30,204 nucleotides of DNA from Chara braunii (lineage: Eukaryota; Streptophyta; Charophyceae; Charales; Characeae), in NCBI GenBank assembly GCA_003427395.1, contig BFEA01000037.1, forward strand, positions 4,232,440 to 4,262,643. The letters are read 5' to 3'. Below are positions 9,389 to 18,078 of the stretch, piece by piece; position 1 is the stretch's first letter, and every line of letters starts with the position of its first letter. The notes beneath the pieces were generated by a model that had not been told where the DNA came from, searched no databases, and saw only the letters and a list, made by a program, of their open reading frames with translations. The translations under genes and the position numbers were made by a program.

Positions 9389-9857
9389 CCAAGATAATTA
9401 CTGTGAGGGGTAAACTCTATGAGGTAATAAGGTGTGATAATCCTTTTGTGATCCTAAGGTATGAGACTTGTAAGAAAGGGCCTATAATATTTCACATTCT
9501 AGTGGTCAAATTCGTGAAAACTGGCAGTCTGGACGTACGGATTTATGTATCAGTCGGCCTAGAAAAGGAAGACGACTACTTGAAGTGTCAGACATGTGCT
9601 TACATTAGTCTCATAAGAACCAAGGGTGACTTGAAAAACTAAAGAGAAAAGTAACCTGGGGGAAAGAAGTAAGACAATTCGAGAGGCTACCTGAGTTCTT
9701 GATTGCTAAAGGATTTGAAGGTAGGAGAGATTGGATGCCTCTGTTGGAAGCCATTGCTGAGATTGGTAGAGCAAGAGAAAAAAACTCTAATGTGATGATA
9801 AAATCCTTACTCCTGAGTACCTTTGAACACAGATTTGAGATCCATGATTATGTCTAA
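9365..9857 (+). pseudogene. R4: diverged copy of the R domain
   Basis: After a frame change near 9365, the frame gives KLYEVIR, FVILRYETC, FHILVVKFVKTGSLDVRIYV. This aligns with the FPYEVVRYE to IYVP core of R2 and R3. At the stop 9640 the frame changes again and gives a basic stretch and DWMPLLEAIAEIGRAREK, equivalent to DWFAVIEFAQKVKRG. Stops at 9855 and 9894 end this reading. The stretch 9780-9896 may hold scraps of another unit but I cannot align it. Confidence 0.45.
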
Positions 9858-9898
9858 CCTGAGATCTACCTTTCAGATGTTGCTTATGATGATTAACA

Positions 9899-10192
9899 AT
9901 GCCCAGTTTGACTGAGAAGTTGACACTAGGAGTTGTGTTGGAGGGTAGAGTAGTGGAGATAGAAGGGACTCTTCGGATCTCTGATAGAAATCTTTCTACC
10001 CTGGATGAGCTTGAGTTTTTGCGGCCTTTCTTGGATCGCATGAGAGATTCTGCCTTGAGAATTACCACTGACCAGACTGAGATAAGCTATCTGTTAAAGG
10101 TGGTGAAAGTGGGAACTACTGAGAGAGTATCATACCACACTTTCAGAAACGGGTCTCTCTTGCAAGAAGGATCAACAGTGGGCTGTAAATGA
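9899..10192 (+). pseudogene. R5: shorter, R6-like unit
   Basis: ATG 9899 opens 97 codons. The pattern GTLRISDRNLS, then EFLRPFLDRM, then ISYLLKVVK aligns with R6 (GTIKGYDRRLS, IEDYIGRL, IAYTLYVQN). R5 and R6 are nearer to each other than to R1-R4. Their likeness to R1-R4 rests on the order helix, strand, strand and is weak. The stop TGA overlaps the ATG of R6 (10192), probably by a frame slip. Confidence 0.45.
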
Positions 10193-10458
10193 TGCAATTT
10201 GATTATGAGATTATAGACCTGACTCGATATTTTATGATCCGGGGTACTATAAAGGGGTATGACAGAAGACTGAGTAGGGATGATGAGAAATAATTGATTG
10301 AAGATTACATAGGAAGGCTGAGAAGGATTGCACTGCCCTTGATCACTACCCAATCAATTATTGCTTATACCCTATATGTACAGAACTCTCAGGGGGTAGA
10401 GCAGAGAAGCGAAGAGAGGAACGAGTTTGTATCTCTTGCGAGAAAAGTGAGAGATTGA
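10192..10458 (+). pseudogene. R6: last repeat before gag
   Basis: ATG 10192 opens a frame with one in-frame TAA (10291-10293) and an end at TGA 10456. Blocks are GTIKGYDRRLSRDDEK, IEDYIGRLRR, IIAYTLYVQN and EFVSLARKVRD. IxYTxY followed by a C-terminal ARKV recalls IEYTFY and ARRKV in small ORF S1, which may link the two families. Immediately after, in another frame (10455 on), comes a charged stretch (REEKLRESQKEKRLLEK) of coiled-coil type leading into gag. Confidence 0.45.
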
Positions 10459-10519
10459 AGGGCAGAGAAGAAAAATTACGAGAGTCACAAAAAGAGAAGA
10501 GATTACTTGAGAAAAGTTT

Positions 10520-12112
10520 ATGGTCAAGATCGCAGGGCGAGCAAGACCAAACACATCTGCAGGGACCAATGAAGGGGCCCTGGTTGGGGTTATACGAGAA
10601 TTGGTCGAGAGAGTGGATACTATCAAAGGAGGGTCTGACATTGCAAGAGCAAAGAGGCCAGATGAGAGAATTCTCTGCTTCAGCTTCAGGGAACCTCAGG
10701 TTAATGACTTATTGGATGAGTACGAATTATTTGGACTCAGTTATGGTTGGACAGATAAGCAGCGACTTAAGCATCTTCTGTCTTATTGTGACACTGATTC
10801 GAGACTGGCAGTTCAGGAGCTAATGGAAGGTGCTACTACCTGGGAAGAAGTCAAGGAGAGACTGAAAAAGGAATTTGAGAAAGATTCAGTTCCAACCACA
10901 ACTAAGGACCTACTCAATATCAGAAGAGCAAAATACTACACTTTCAATGTTTTTCTCCAGACTTTTATCCGAACAGCAAGAAGAATTTCATAACTGGATG
11001 AAGCCCGGAGATACCATATATTTTTGACAAATTTTACTGACACTGAAAGGCAAGCAGTTCTTAATCAAGATCAGCACTATCCTCTCAGATGGGATGAAAT
11101 TGTTGCAATCATAAGAAGTCTACCTACTGTCTCCCATAAGAAATGGTCACTGGATCAGATCAGTACTTTGGCCAGGGATTGGGAGACTGAGAATGGGATG
11201 AATAGAGGAAGCAATATAACTGCTGAAAATATTCTTCAAAAAGTGATGGCTAACTTTATGCCTGCAAGGCCTGCAACGCATGTTGTGGATGACAGGGGAA
11301 AGAAGAAGGCGGAAAGTGAAGAAGATGACGACGATGACGATGATAATAAGGGCTATGGTAAAAAAAAGGATTCTTCCACACCCAAAAAGAATGAGAAGAA
11401 TGGTGATGGAGGGAACAGAGAGAGAAGAAAATATGATGAGCGTCCTAAGAGAAGTTTCACTTGCTACTATTGTCGTGAAAGTGGACATACTACCACCTAC
11501 TGCAAGCCACTTGAGGAGGATGTAAGGAGTGGGGTGGCAAAGAAAGATGCTATGGACCATATCTGTGATAGCTCATGGAATAAGTTGGATCCCAGACATC
11601 CAGGAGGTATGAGACTTCTTGCTCTTAAACATGATGAAAAGATTAAGATTAAGAAGAATAGAAAGGCTAATGTGAATGTTCATTTCCTCACTGGAGACGT
11701 GCCTAATGAACTGGTGCAAAGAGCAGATGACCCTTATACCACGATTGGGTTGTTTCTGCAGTCCTTAACACTGACAGAGTGTGAGCCTAGTGAGGCATCA
11801 ACAAGTGAGTCTCCATTGGTAGGGAGCCCTACTTTTCAGAATCCCTCTGGACTAGTAGAGTCCTTTTCCAATGAAATGACTCATTTCCTGACTAACATGA
11901 TGTCATTCCATGGTGATCTACCCCCAGAGCTTGTCATGGAACCTAGTGTCAGGGTTGCTGAAGTAAGGAACCACCAAACCCGTATGACACCTCAAATGAT
12001 AGAAGAAAAGAAAAGAAAGAAGGTTGAGGAATCACTTATCGACATCCATGATGATCCTGAACCGGAGCGTTCACAGGAAAAGAAAGGGGAGAAAGATAAA
12101 ATTTATTCTTAA
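10520..12112 (+). pseudogene. Gag: capsid-like region and CCHC zinc knuckle
   Basis: One frame runs from ATG 10520 to 12112 with a single internal TAA at 10991-10993. The first 150 residues form a retrotransposon capsid-type domain (DEYELFGLSYGWTDKQRL, LLSYCDTDSRLAVQELM, TTWEEVKERLKKEFEKDS). After the stop, LDEARRYHIFLTNFTDTERQAVL continues the same fold. A basic and acidic low-complexity linker with a run of seven Asp (about 11328-11348) precedes the zinc knuckle CYYCRESGHTTTYC (CX2CX4HX4C, about 11462-11503), which binds nucleic acid in this family. The tail overlaps the protease frame. Gag packages element RNA in cytoplasmic particles. The single stop means the copy is inactive but recently so. 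Confidence 0.8.
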
Positions 12113-12992
12113 GAGTGATTTGGATGATGGGACTGTGATTTCTGATGTAATTGCTAAGATGCTGGAAGAAACGAAAGTGACACTGTCTTTCAAGGAAGCA
12201 ATGACACTAGCGCTCAAACTGAGAGAAGAGTTGAAAAGGTTAATTGAGAAGAAAAAAATGGAAGTTAATTATTTGGGGTCAGTCTTTCCCAACCAAGTGA
12301 ATAGATCACTGTCAGGTTGCAAGATGAGATTTGCAACCATGGGTTGTGGGCATCTTACAATTCGCATTAACCGAGTGAAGATTCTAGCCCTAGTAGATTC
12401 TGGGGCAGAGATGATACTTCTTTCACGAAGAACGATGGAAACATGTAATTTATCTATTGACGGACCTGCACAAAATGTACTGAGTAATATTGCAGGAGAG
12501 CTGTTCGTGGCAAGATTCATTGATAATTTGACTATCAAGGTTGGGACAATGACTGTGGAGTTACTGGGTTTTGTAGTACCGGATCTGGATCATGACTATA
12601 TCTTGGGAACTCCATTCTTGCATAGGATGGAGGCGGTCCAATTTTTCAGTCACGAGGGGTCATCTTGGATCAGTCTACAGGACCTTGAGACTGCTCAAAA
12701 GCACACCTTTATGGTCGGTACGAAAAATGATTTCAAGCATCAACTATCTGCTAATTCGATCAGGAGGGAGGAATCTGCTGAAAAAGTTAGGAGACTAAAG
12801 GAGGAAGGAAAACGGGAAGCAAAAGAAAAGATTTCATTGGGAATCAATGGAGTTTCGAAAATAATGAGAGCCCTTGGTAAACTCGAGGATGGGGACGGGC
12901 AAATTGAAGCCTTCAAGAAAGCTGTGGAAACTGCTAAGGGAGGGAAGATGAAATTGAGATTTGCATCGACTCACCTTTTTTTAGGAAAATAG
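12024..12992 (+). pseudogene. Protease region with DUF4100-like linker
   Basis: This frame overlaps the gag end by about 90 bases in a different frame. The first part (LKSDLDDGTVISDVIAKML, then VTLSFKEAMTLALKL) resembles the DUF4100-type linker that I associate with some fungal and algal gypsy elements. The retropepsin follows: active-site ALVDSGAEMILLS at about 12390-12428, a flap region, and the second hallmark YILGTPFL at about 12598-12621. The DSG triad is intact. The frame ends at 12992, but coding moves to the RT frame near 12945. Whether the gag-to-protease frame change is programmed or a mutation cannot be told from one copy; no classical slippery site is obvious. Confidence 0.75.
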
Positions 12993-14079
12993 TCACCGGA
13001 TCGAAAAGAAAATACAAAACCAGAGAGGTAAAGAAAAACCCAGTGACAGTCTTAATAGAGAAAGATTATGATGAAGCATTGAAAAAGGAAAGGCAAATTA
13101 TAAGAGCATTGAGGGAATCAGCAAAACTGGAGAATAGAGTCACCAGAGAGAGGTTTGATACGATGAAGATAGGCTCGGATCAATTTATCCTGCCTAAAGA
13201 GAAAAAATATATCTTCAAAGTGTGTCAAGAATTCTCTGGTGCTTTCTCCTTTAATGATGAAGAGAGGGGACGATTGGACGTGGACATGATCAAGATGACC
13301 AAGATTTGGACAGTTGATCATGTTCCATGGAATGATAGACCAACTAAGTATGCCCTAAAGGAAGAAGCGGAAGTAGTAAAGTACCTTGACAAGAAAATTG
13401 CATCCAATGTTACTGACCCTGGTGATGGATCGTATGCTAACCACTAGTTTTGTTTTTGGAAACCAGGGGGCGGGCTAAGATGGATACAAAATCTTCAGAA
13501 GCTCAATTCTGTGACGGTACGTGATGCATGTAGCCTTCCTAATGCTGATCTCCTCGCTGAATCCTTTGCTGGTCGATTTATTTATTCCCAGGTTGATCTA
13601 TATTCTGGCTATAATCAGTTCCCTATTAATCCCACTAACCGACCAATGACCGCCATGCACACACCGAGGGGACTTGTTCAGATGTGTGTGGTACCTCAGG
13701 GCTGGACTAACGGAGTGACAGTGGTTCAAAGGGATATGATCAAAGTCATGCAGGATATTTCCCCTGAAATAACCAGTCCCTACATTGATGATAATCCTGT
13801 AAAAGGACCCTTGGTAAGAGATGAAAATTTGGTTGCAGGGGGAATCAGGAAGTTTGTCTGGGAACATGCAGAAGGAGTAAAGATGGTCCTAGAAAGACTT
13901 CGGAAGTATAATCTGAATGTCAGTGGGCCAAAGTTCATTCTCTTTCAACCAGAAGTGATAATCTTGGGCTTCAGATGCTTCTCCAAGGGTAGGAGCCCAG
14001 ATCCCAAGAAGATAGACAAAATTTTGAACTGGCCTCTGCCTCTCAAAAGAGTGACAGATGTCAGGAGCTTCTTGGCCAG
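12945..14079 (+). pseudogene. Reverse transcriptase, truncated
   Basis: The frame reads from about 12950 through a connecting region (KNPVTVLIEKDYDEAL) into RT. An in-frame TAG at 13445-13447 precedes FCFWKP. Motifs seen are LRWIQNLQKLN, SQVDLYSGYNQFPI (catalytic Asp of motif A), HTPRGLVQMCVVPQGWTNG (motif B region), and YIDDNPVKGP (motif C, catalytic Asp pair, about 13782). The downstream part reads [11 protein letters not shown] and VTDVRSFL. The YIDD and QGWTNG forms set it apart from the minus-strand element (PFGLxNA type). The likeness ends at RSFL (about 14079), right before the tether to RNase H, where DNA of the opposite element begins. Confidence 0.85.
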
Positions 14080-14512
14080 GAGCATTGCAAAGGCCGGAAG
14101 TCATCACCACAAACTCGTATAGACCGTACCTGGTCTGAAAGGCGGTTTTGTGTTGATCCTCGGGCCGGATTGCAATCTGATGAAGACTTCAGGTCTATCT
14201 TACTGAAGTACCGACACCCTTGCACTCTATCAAGCAAATCGTCGATGCGCGGCAGGGGCTCTCTGTTCTTTACAGTGATGGCACTGAGGCCCCTATAAGC
14301 AATGCACATCCTAAATGTGCCCTCCTTCTTTTTAGGTACGAATAGTACTGGAGATCCATAAGGAGAGACACTCGGCCGGATCTAACCCTTCTCTACGAGT
14401 TCCTTGAGTTGTCGGCGAAGCTCATTAAGCTCGCTTGGAGACATCCGATAGATCCTACCCTTCGGGATGCTAGACCCTGGGATAATCTCTATCGCATGGA
14501 CGACCTCCCTCT
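14080..14512 (-). pseudogene. Reverse transcriptase fragment of a second gypsy element
   Basis: Read on the minus strand from 14512 down to about 14080. Blocks are [82 protein letters not shown] (motif A Asp), [13 protein letters not shown] and GLCNAPG, where the fragment stops. Lesions are a one-base frame change at about 14513, a TAG where this family has Trp (KG*IRPS, about 14396), Ala in place of the usual Asp in the CIDYRGLN motif, and a small deletion after DLKS (about 14190) that removes the Gly-Tyr of SGYHQ and shifts frame. Motif C and everything beyond are missing. Confidence 0.8.
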
Positions 14513-15259
14513 CTACAACCCTGTCGGCTCTTCAAATAGATCAGGGTACTTGGCAACTACTCCCTCTATCTCCGTTGGCATTTTCACCGGCTCTCCTGCA
14601 GCAGAGACATAAACTAAGTACATACCCTCCTCCTCATTTTGCTTATAATAGTTATAGAACGCGGCTACACACATGCACCCATAGGACTCAATCAGACTAC
14701 TAGCTTTGAACTTATGTAATATGGCGGTCCCTCCACCTGGCAAAGTGTGTATGACCACTTTTCGGTCCCAGTCAAATTGGGGTTGTGCCACAGAGAGGTA
14801 GTACATACCTAACAACACGTCCATGGGGAGTTCATCGCTCACTAGGAACGAAACGCGATGTCTAAGTTCCCCTCCTGCGCACGGGAAACAACACTCCACA
14901 TCTTGAAGGTAGTCATTGATTACCATGCGTTGTTTGTTGGCACAGGTCGACTCCACAGGTCGACTCAAGCGCTGCACTCGCCCCTGTAAACGCAGCCCCT
15001 CAACGCACGCGTGACTGATAAAATTCCGCGTCGAGCAAGTGTCATAATAGGCCCCGGCCTTGCGGCCGCCAATGACAACCTCGCTGACGAACATCTCACC
15101 CTTAGGGGCTTTGACTAGGGCCGTCCAAGGAGCTAGCGGGTCTGATCTAGACCACTCCACCTCTAGCTCCTCTAAGGATTCAAACACATTCTTCGAACAG
15201 AGGCTCGATGGGTCTGAACGTGTTTCAGGGACGACACTGGAATCAGTAGATTGGGCCAT
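14513..15259 (-). pseudogene. Retropepsin-type protease ORF of the minus-strand element
   Basis: A 248-codon frame starts at ATG 15259; an in-frame TAA lies about 20 bases upstream. The N-terminal part (NVFESLEELEVEWSRSDPLA) leads to a retropepsin-like domain: YYDTCSTRNFISHAC at about residue 73-87, then VSFLVSDELPMDVLLGMYYL (second hydrophobic-Gly hallmark), then FDWD. The active-site triad reads DTC where the family has DTG, so the enzyme is probably inactive. The reading joins RT after DLFEEPTGL. No gag lies between the PBS (15977) and this ORF, only about 700 bases of leader, so gag was lost or this lineage carries it elsewhere. Confidence 0.75.
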
Positions 15260-15976
15260 CTCTCAAGGAATTATTTTACGTCGCAGCCGGACGACGATCA
15301 TAACCAATGATTCCCCTTCCGGTGCTTATTTAAAGACGCTCGGTCTCGTCTCCCATAGGGCTGGCCTGCCCTTCAGTACCCATCTAACAACGCAGCAAGC
15401 CAAACAAAGGACAAGTAGCAAAGCATGTGTGCTCTACTCCCGGTGGGTTGGCATGGTGACCGTGACCCAGTGCTTCGTCCAGGGCCCTTCAGAAAGCTCC
15501 GCCCATCTTCTCCCAGATGCTCCACGTGAACATTGTCGACTCTCAAGGTTGAGCGCACTCGACACCTCGCAATGAGAGGACTCTCAAGAAGGAACACACA
15601 ACCTCACGGTAAGAAGTATCGAAGAGGGTAGATAAGGTTAAGAGCAACGTACCTCAAATAGCTGCCCCCAACCGCATAGATAATCTCACCAGATGACTAG
15701 ATGGCGATTGTGATGACCAGTCAGTGCATCGGCACAACCAGCATTGAACGTCGTTCCACCTCAGCATCAATCGTGCACTAGATAGTTCTCATCACACTGT
15801 CCAGACCACATTACCCCACATAGCCTTCCTGGCGATCCCCTCACCTCCTGGGTGACCACTCACTCGTCTCCGCCATCCTCACAACACACCACTTACGGCC
15901 AAACTCGCCAAGCAGACCGCATGTATGTACAGTACCATGCAGAAGACAAGCGCCAAATGAGCGCAAACGTACCACA
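15260..15976 (-). other. Leader of the minus-strand element
   Basis: No gene is supported here. Read on the minus strand, 15660-15390 aligns with plus-strand 18895-19165. Shared landmarks are CTTCTTACCGTGAGG, CCTTGAGAGTC, CTGAAGGGCCCTGG, TCACCATGC and CATGCTTTGCTAC, in the same order and spacing. The stretch nearer the PBS is also alignable (CAGGAAGG, GCTGAGGTGG, ACTGGTCATCA, CTGGTGAGA). A TTTAAATAAG motif near 15325 (minus strand) could be a TATA box. The sequence marks this as the 5' untranslated region of a retroelement family with two copies in the window. Confidence 0.6.
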
Positions 15977-15988
15977 GCTCCGATACCA
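15977..15988 (-). other. Primer-binding site, initiator-Met type
   Basis: On the minus strand the bases are TGGTATCGGAGC, one mismatch from the common plant PBS TGGTATCAGAGC complementary to initiator tRNA-Met. The preceding minus-strand bases CTTCCTTGCAATT match those before the plus-strand site at 18589 (ATTCCTTGCAATT). The 5' LTR should therefore end in CA at about 15992 and extend to higher coordinates. Confidence 0.7.
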
Positions 15989-15992
15989 AATT

Positions 15993-16900
15993 GCAAGGAA
16001 GATGAGCAATAGCGAATTTCAGCTATCAAACAACATGATACATATGAGCCCGGATAGTCGTGACCTCAAACCAACAGCAGAATTGCATCACGAGGGTCAC
16101 CAAATAAGAACACACCAAGAGTTCATAATTGACAATGCCGAAATAGTCCCCTCATCATCATCAACGAAGAACCAGAGTTGATATCCTATCTGGCGCTCAG
16201 CGCTCGGACTACATGTGGCAGATCCTATCTAGCCTATACTACAATGTCGAAGTTGACAACAACAACACCCTTGAAGTACGAGCATACAACGACCAATGTT
16301 GCACGCTTCCAACACCAGGTCTGTCTCTCGCTACACTCACAACCTCGTTCCCCAACACACAGATGCCTCTTGCACCCAAGGACCACCCTGCGCCTCACCC
16401 AGCTTACAGCAGCGCAACTCCTCTATGGTTGTGTGCTCCTTCCCTGCTCGGCCGTGAGAGCGTAGGCGCTAGCCAGCAAATAGCACAACAACGCTTGTCG
16501 AGCACGCAACCAGCACCCGAATCCTGAACGAGGAGGCAGGCCTTTTGCTATATCAAAGTGGCCTGCCTGCGTCCAGTCCCACGAAGCTTCCAGTAGGCCC
16601 CGGTAGCCTAAGGCCCAGCACAATCGAGAACAGGCTTGGGGCCTGCGGTAGTTGCATGTGCCCAACTGCCTTTGGCATGTGTTTGGCCCAATACCCGTAT
16701 CCAGCCTAGGGCCTGCTTTCCGTTCATTCACACAGGCGGCCCAGGGTCTGGGTTTCTTCAACCAACTGGCGCTACGCAACTGCCTGAATTTCCTTCGTTG
16801 CGCAGTGGCCGAAATAGGGCCCTGAGGGCCTCGTCAAGCCTGCCTTCACTTAGGGTGGCCGACTGGCTCCAAAATGGGGCTGATTGGGGTTCATAGAGGC
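15993..16900 (-). mobile_element. Putative 5' LTR of the minus-strand element
   Basis: Only the inner end is fixed, by the PBS at 15988. I see no supported gene in it; open frames of about 100 codons occur in overlapping frames on both strands and resemble nothing known. The segment 16534-16850 is rich in GGCCT and GGCCC words and carries a hairpin. Away from the last 30 bases it does not resemble the LTR ahead of 18589, so the two elements are related but not recent twins. Confidence 0.4.
16534..16568. repeat. Hairpin AGGCAGGCC / GGCCTGCCT
   Basis: A perfect 9-base inverted repeat (16534-16542 with 16560-16568) is extended inward by TTTG/CAAA pairing around a six-base loop CTATAT, with a small bulge. 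It could form a stable hairpin in LTR RNA. No T-run follows in either direction, so it is not a simple terminator. Confidence 0.7.
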
Positions 16901-16959
16901 ACTGGCCTAGCAGATGCCTGAACTGGATTCAGAACTGAAAATGTGATTGCGTCGTAGTT

Positions 16960-17006
16960 ACCCCAAAGAAAAAAAACACCGCGCCAGTTGTTTATTTTTT
17001 TGGGGT
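16960..17006. repeat. Imperfect inverted repeat, ACCCCAAA...TTTGGGGT type
   Basis: The arm ACCCCAAAGAAAAAAAACA (16960-16978) pairs with TGTTTATTTTTTTGGGGT (16989-17006), with about two irregularities and a loop of some ten bases containing CCGCGCC. It could be a mobile-element end or a cruciform. It lies between the two divergent retroelements. Confidence 0.65.
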
Positions 17007-17499
17007 GCGCAGCAAACGTCGACTTTGAGAAAAGATGGCCTGTGAGTACTGGTGGTTAACAGAGCCATGTGGGCGCCATGTCATATCTCCACATCCATGT
17101 TGTTGCCACAGAACCACTTCCTTTACGTTTCTGTGATTCTCCTCCTCCTGCTCCTGGTCCCTCTCGAAGCTTCCCCATGACCTCTCATCTAAACCCGTCT
17201 GCTTGAATTAAACCTTCGACCCCTTACTCCCAAGCAGCAAAACCCCCCCTCCTCTCCAAAACCCTCCCTCTCGCATCGTTAGATTTTTTTATTTTTATTT
17301 TTATTTTTTCCGAATCTGAACCTTATGGCTTTGGCTCCTTTTGCATTCTAGGGGGTATCAGTCCGGTTCCTATTCCACCGGCAAGTCAAAAGGGATTACA
17401 AATGGTATACACACACGCTCTTCCCCTTTCGGTAGGAAAGGCCAAGGGATGGCATTGACTACTTCACGGCGGAAGGATGTACCGCCCCTCACCCCTGCC
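17007..17499. other. No gene seen
   Basis: Mostly pyrimidine-rich on the plus strand, with a C-run near 17245 and an ATTTTT-rich tract at 17284-17310. No ORF of note. It may be the outer part of the plus-strand LTR or unrelated spacer. Confidence 0.4.
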
Positions 17500-18078
17500 T
17501 AAGTTAGCCTGATTTCTTTTGTTTGGAGTCTTGGCCTTGGAAACAAAACCGGATTGTGGTTTTTGTAGACTTGCTTAGTAGGGTCCTGTCTAACCTGTTC
17601 CTCTCCGTTCCTCGATTGCCAAAATCTTGTTAGGTACTAGAACTGCAGACTTGACCCTTATCAACAGATCTTGAAATCTTTTCACGGCTCTCTAACTTGA
17701 AACCCTAAACCCTAGCTGTTTTACCTGGTCTACTGAACACTTTTTTAAATAAGTTAGCCAGATTTCTTTTCTTTGGAGTCTAAGACTTGGAAACAAAGTC
17801 GGATTGAGGTCTCTTTACACTTGCTTAGTAGGGCCTCATCTAACTTGTTCCTCTCAGTTCCTCGACTGCCATAAATCCGTTAGGTACTGGAACTGTATGC
17901 TCGACCCTTGTCAACAGGTCTTGAAGGACCCTGAATCTTCTCTGGACTTGTTGTTGGTGCCTATCTCTTCTATTAAAACCCTAACCTCCCTTTTTCAAAA
18001 AATCCTCTCTTCACGGCTCTAACTCGTACTAAACCCCTAAACCCTAGCTATTTTATCTGGTCTACTGAACACTTCTTT
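17500..18078 (+). repeat. Tandem duplication, two ~250-330 bp copies
   Basis: Copy 1 (17500-17749) and copy 2 (17750-18078) share TAAGTTAGCC, TTTGGAGTCT, TTGGAAACAAA, CTTGCTTAGTAGGG, TTAGGTACT and GTCTACTGAACAC in the same order. Copy 2 has about 80 bases after CAGGTCTTGAA that copy 1 lacks. Each copy ends with a telobox-like motif. The duplication sits upstream of the PBS at 18589 and so is probably part of an LTR (U3). Confidence 0.8.
17698..17716 (+). promoter_or_regulatory. Telobox-like motif AAACCCTAAACCCTAG
   Basis: Two plant telomere-type units occur in tandem. The equivalent place in copy 2 of the duplication has AAACCCCTAAACCCTAGC at 18031-18048, and ACCCTAACC occurs near 17978. In plants such teloboxes act in promoters and bind TRB and Myb-type proteins. 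A role in this LTR is inference. Two units are too few to be an interstitial telomere. Confidence 0.5.

Larger units (their letters stand above)
7102..14079 (+). mobile_element. Truncated Ty3/gypsy retrotransposon with extra 5' domains
   Basis: Order along the plus strand is putative LTR, PBS (7671), a short leader (7689-7990, nothing else seen), tandem R domains (7991-10458), coiled coil and gag (10455-12112), protease (12024-12992) and reverse transcriptase (12945-14079). It ends inside RT, where a minus-strand element begins. RNase H, integrase and the 3' LTR are absent. The roughly 6 kb coding stretch holds about a dozen lesions: in-frame stops at 8697, 9350, 10291, 10991 and 13445, and frame changes near 8395, 8893, 9365, 9638, 12100 and 12945, among others. 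The copy is dead but still readable. Extra coding DNA between PBS and gag also occurs in plant Tat/Ogre elements, but I know of no match for this domain. Confidence 0.75.
14080..16900 (-). mobile_element. Minus-strand Ty3/gypsy element, 5' part
   Basis: In minus-strand order: LTR (from somewhere above 16500 down to about 15992), PBS (15988-15977), leader, protease ORF (15259-14513) and RT fragment ending at about 14080. The LTR outer end is not defined; 16900 is only a guess at where GC-rich, GGCC-rich DNA ends. The 3' half is missing. The protease active-site change and RT stops show it is dead. Confidence 0.6.

Noticed and set aside
11147-11560. 137-codon minus-strand ORF
   Set aside because: Antisense shadow of gag, produced by the acidic and basic low-complexity coding stretch.
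15060-15575. 171-codon plus-strand ORF
   Set aside because: Antisense of the protease ORF start and of the leader; no protein-like features.
16423-16779. 118-codon minus-strand ORF
   Set aside because: Lies in the GGCC-rich LTR and overlaps open frames on the other strand; no family likeness.
17698-18048. Interstitial telomere
   Set aside because: Only two telomere-type units per site, inside a duplicated LTR segment; better called teloboxes.
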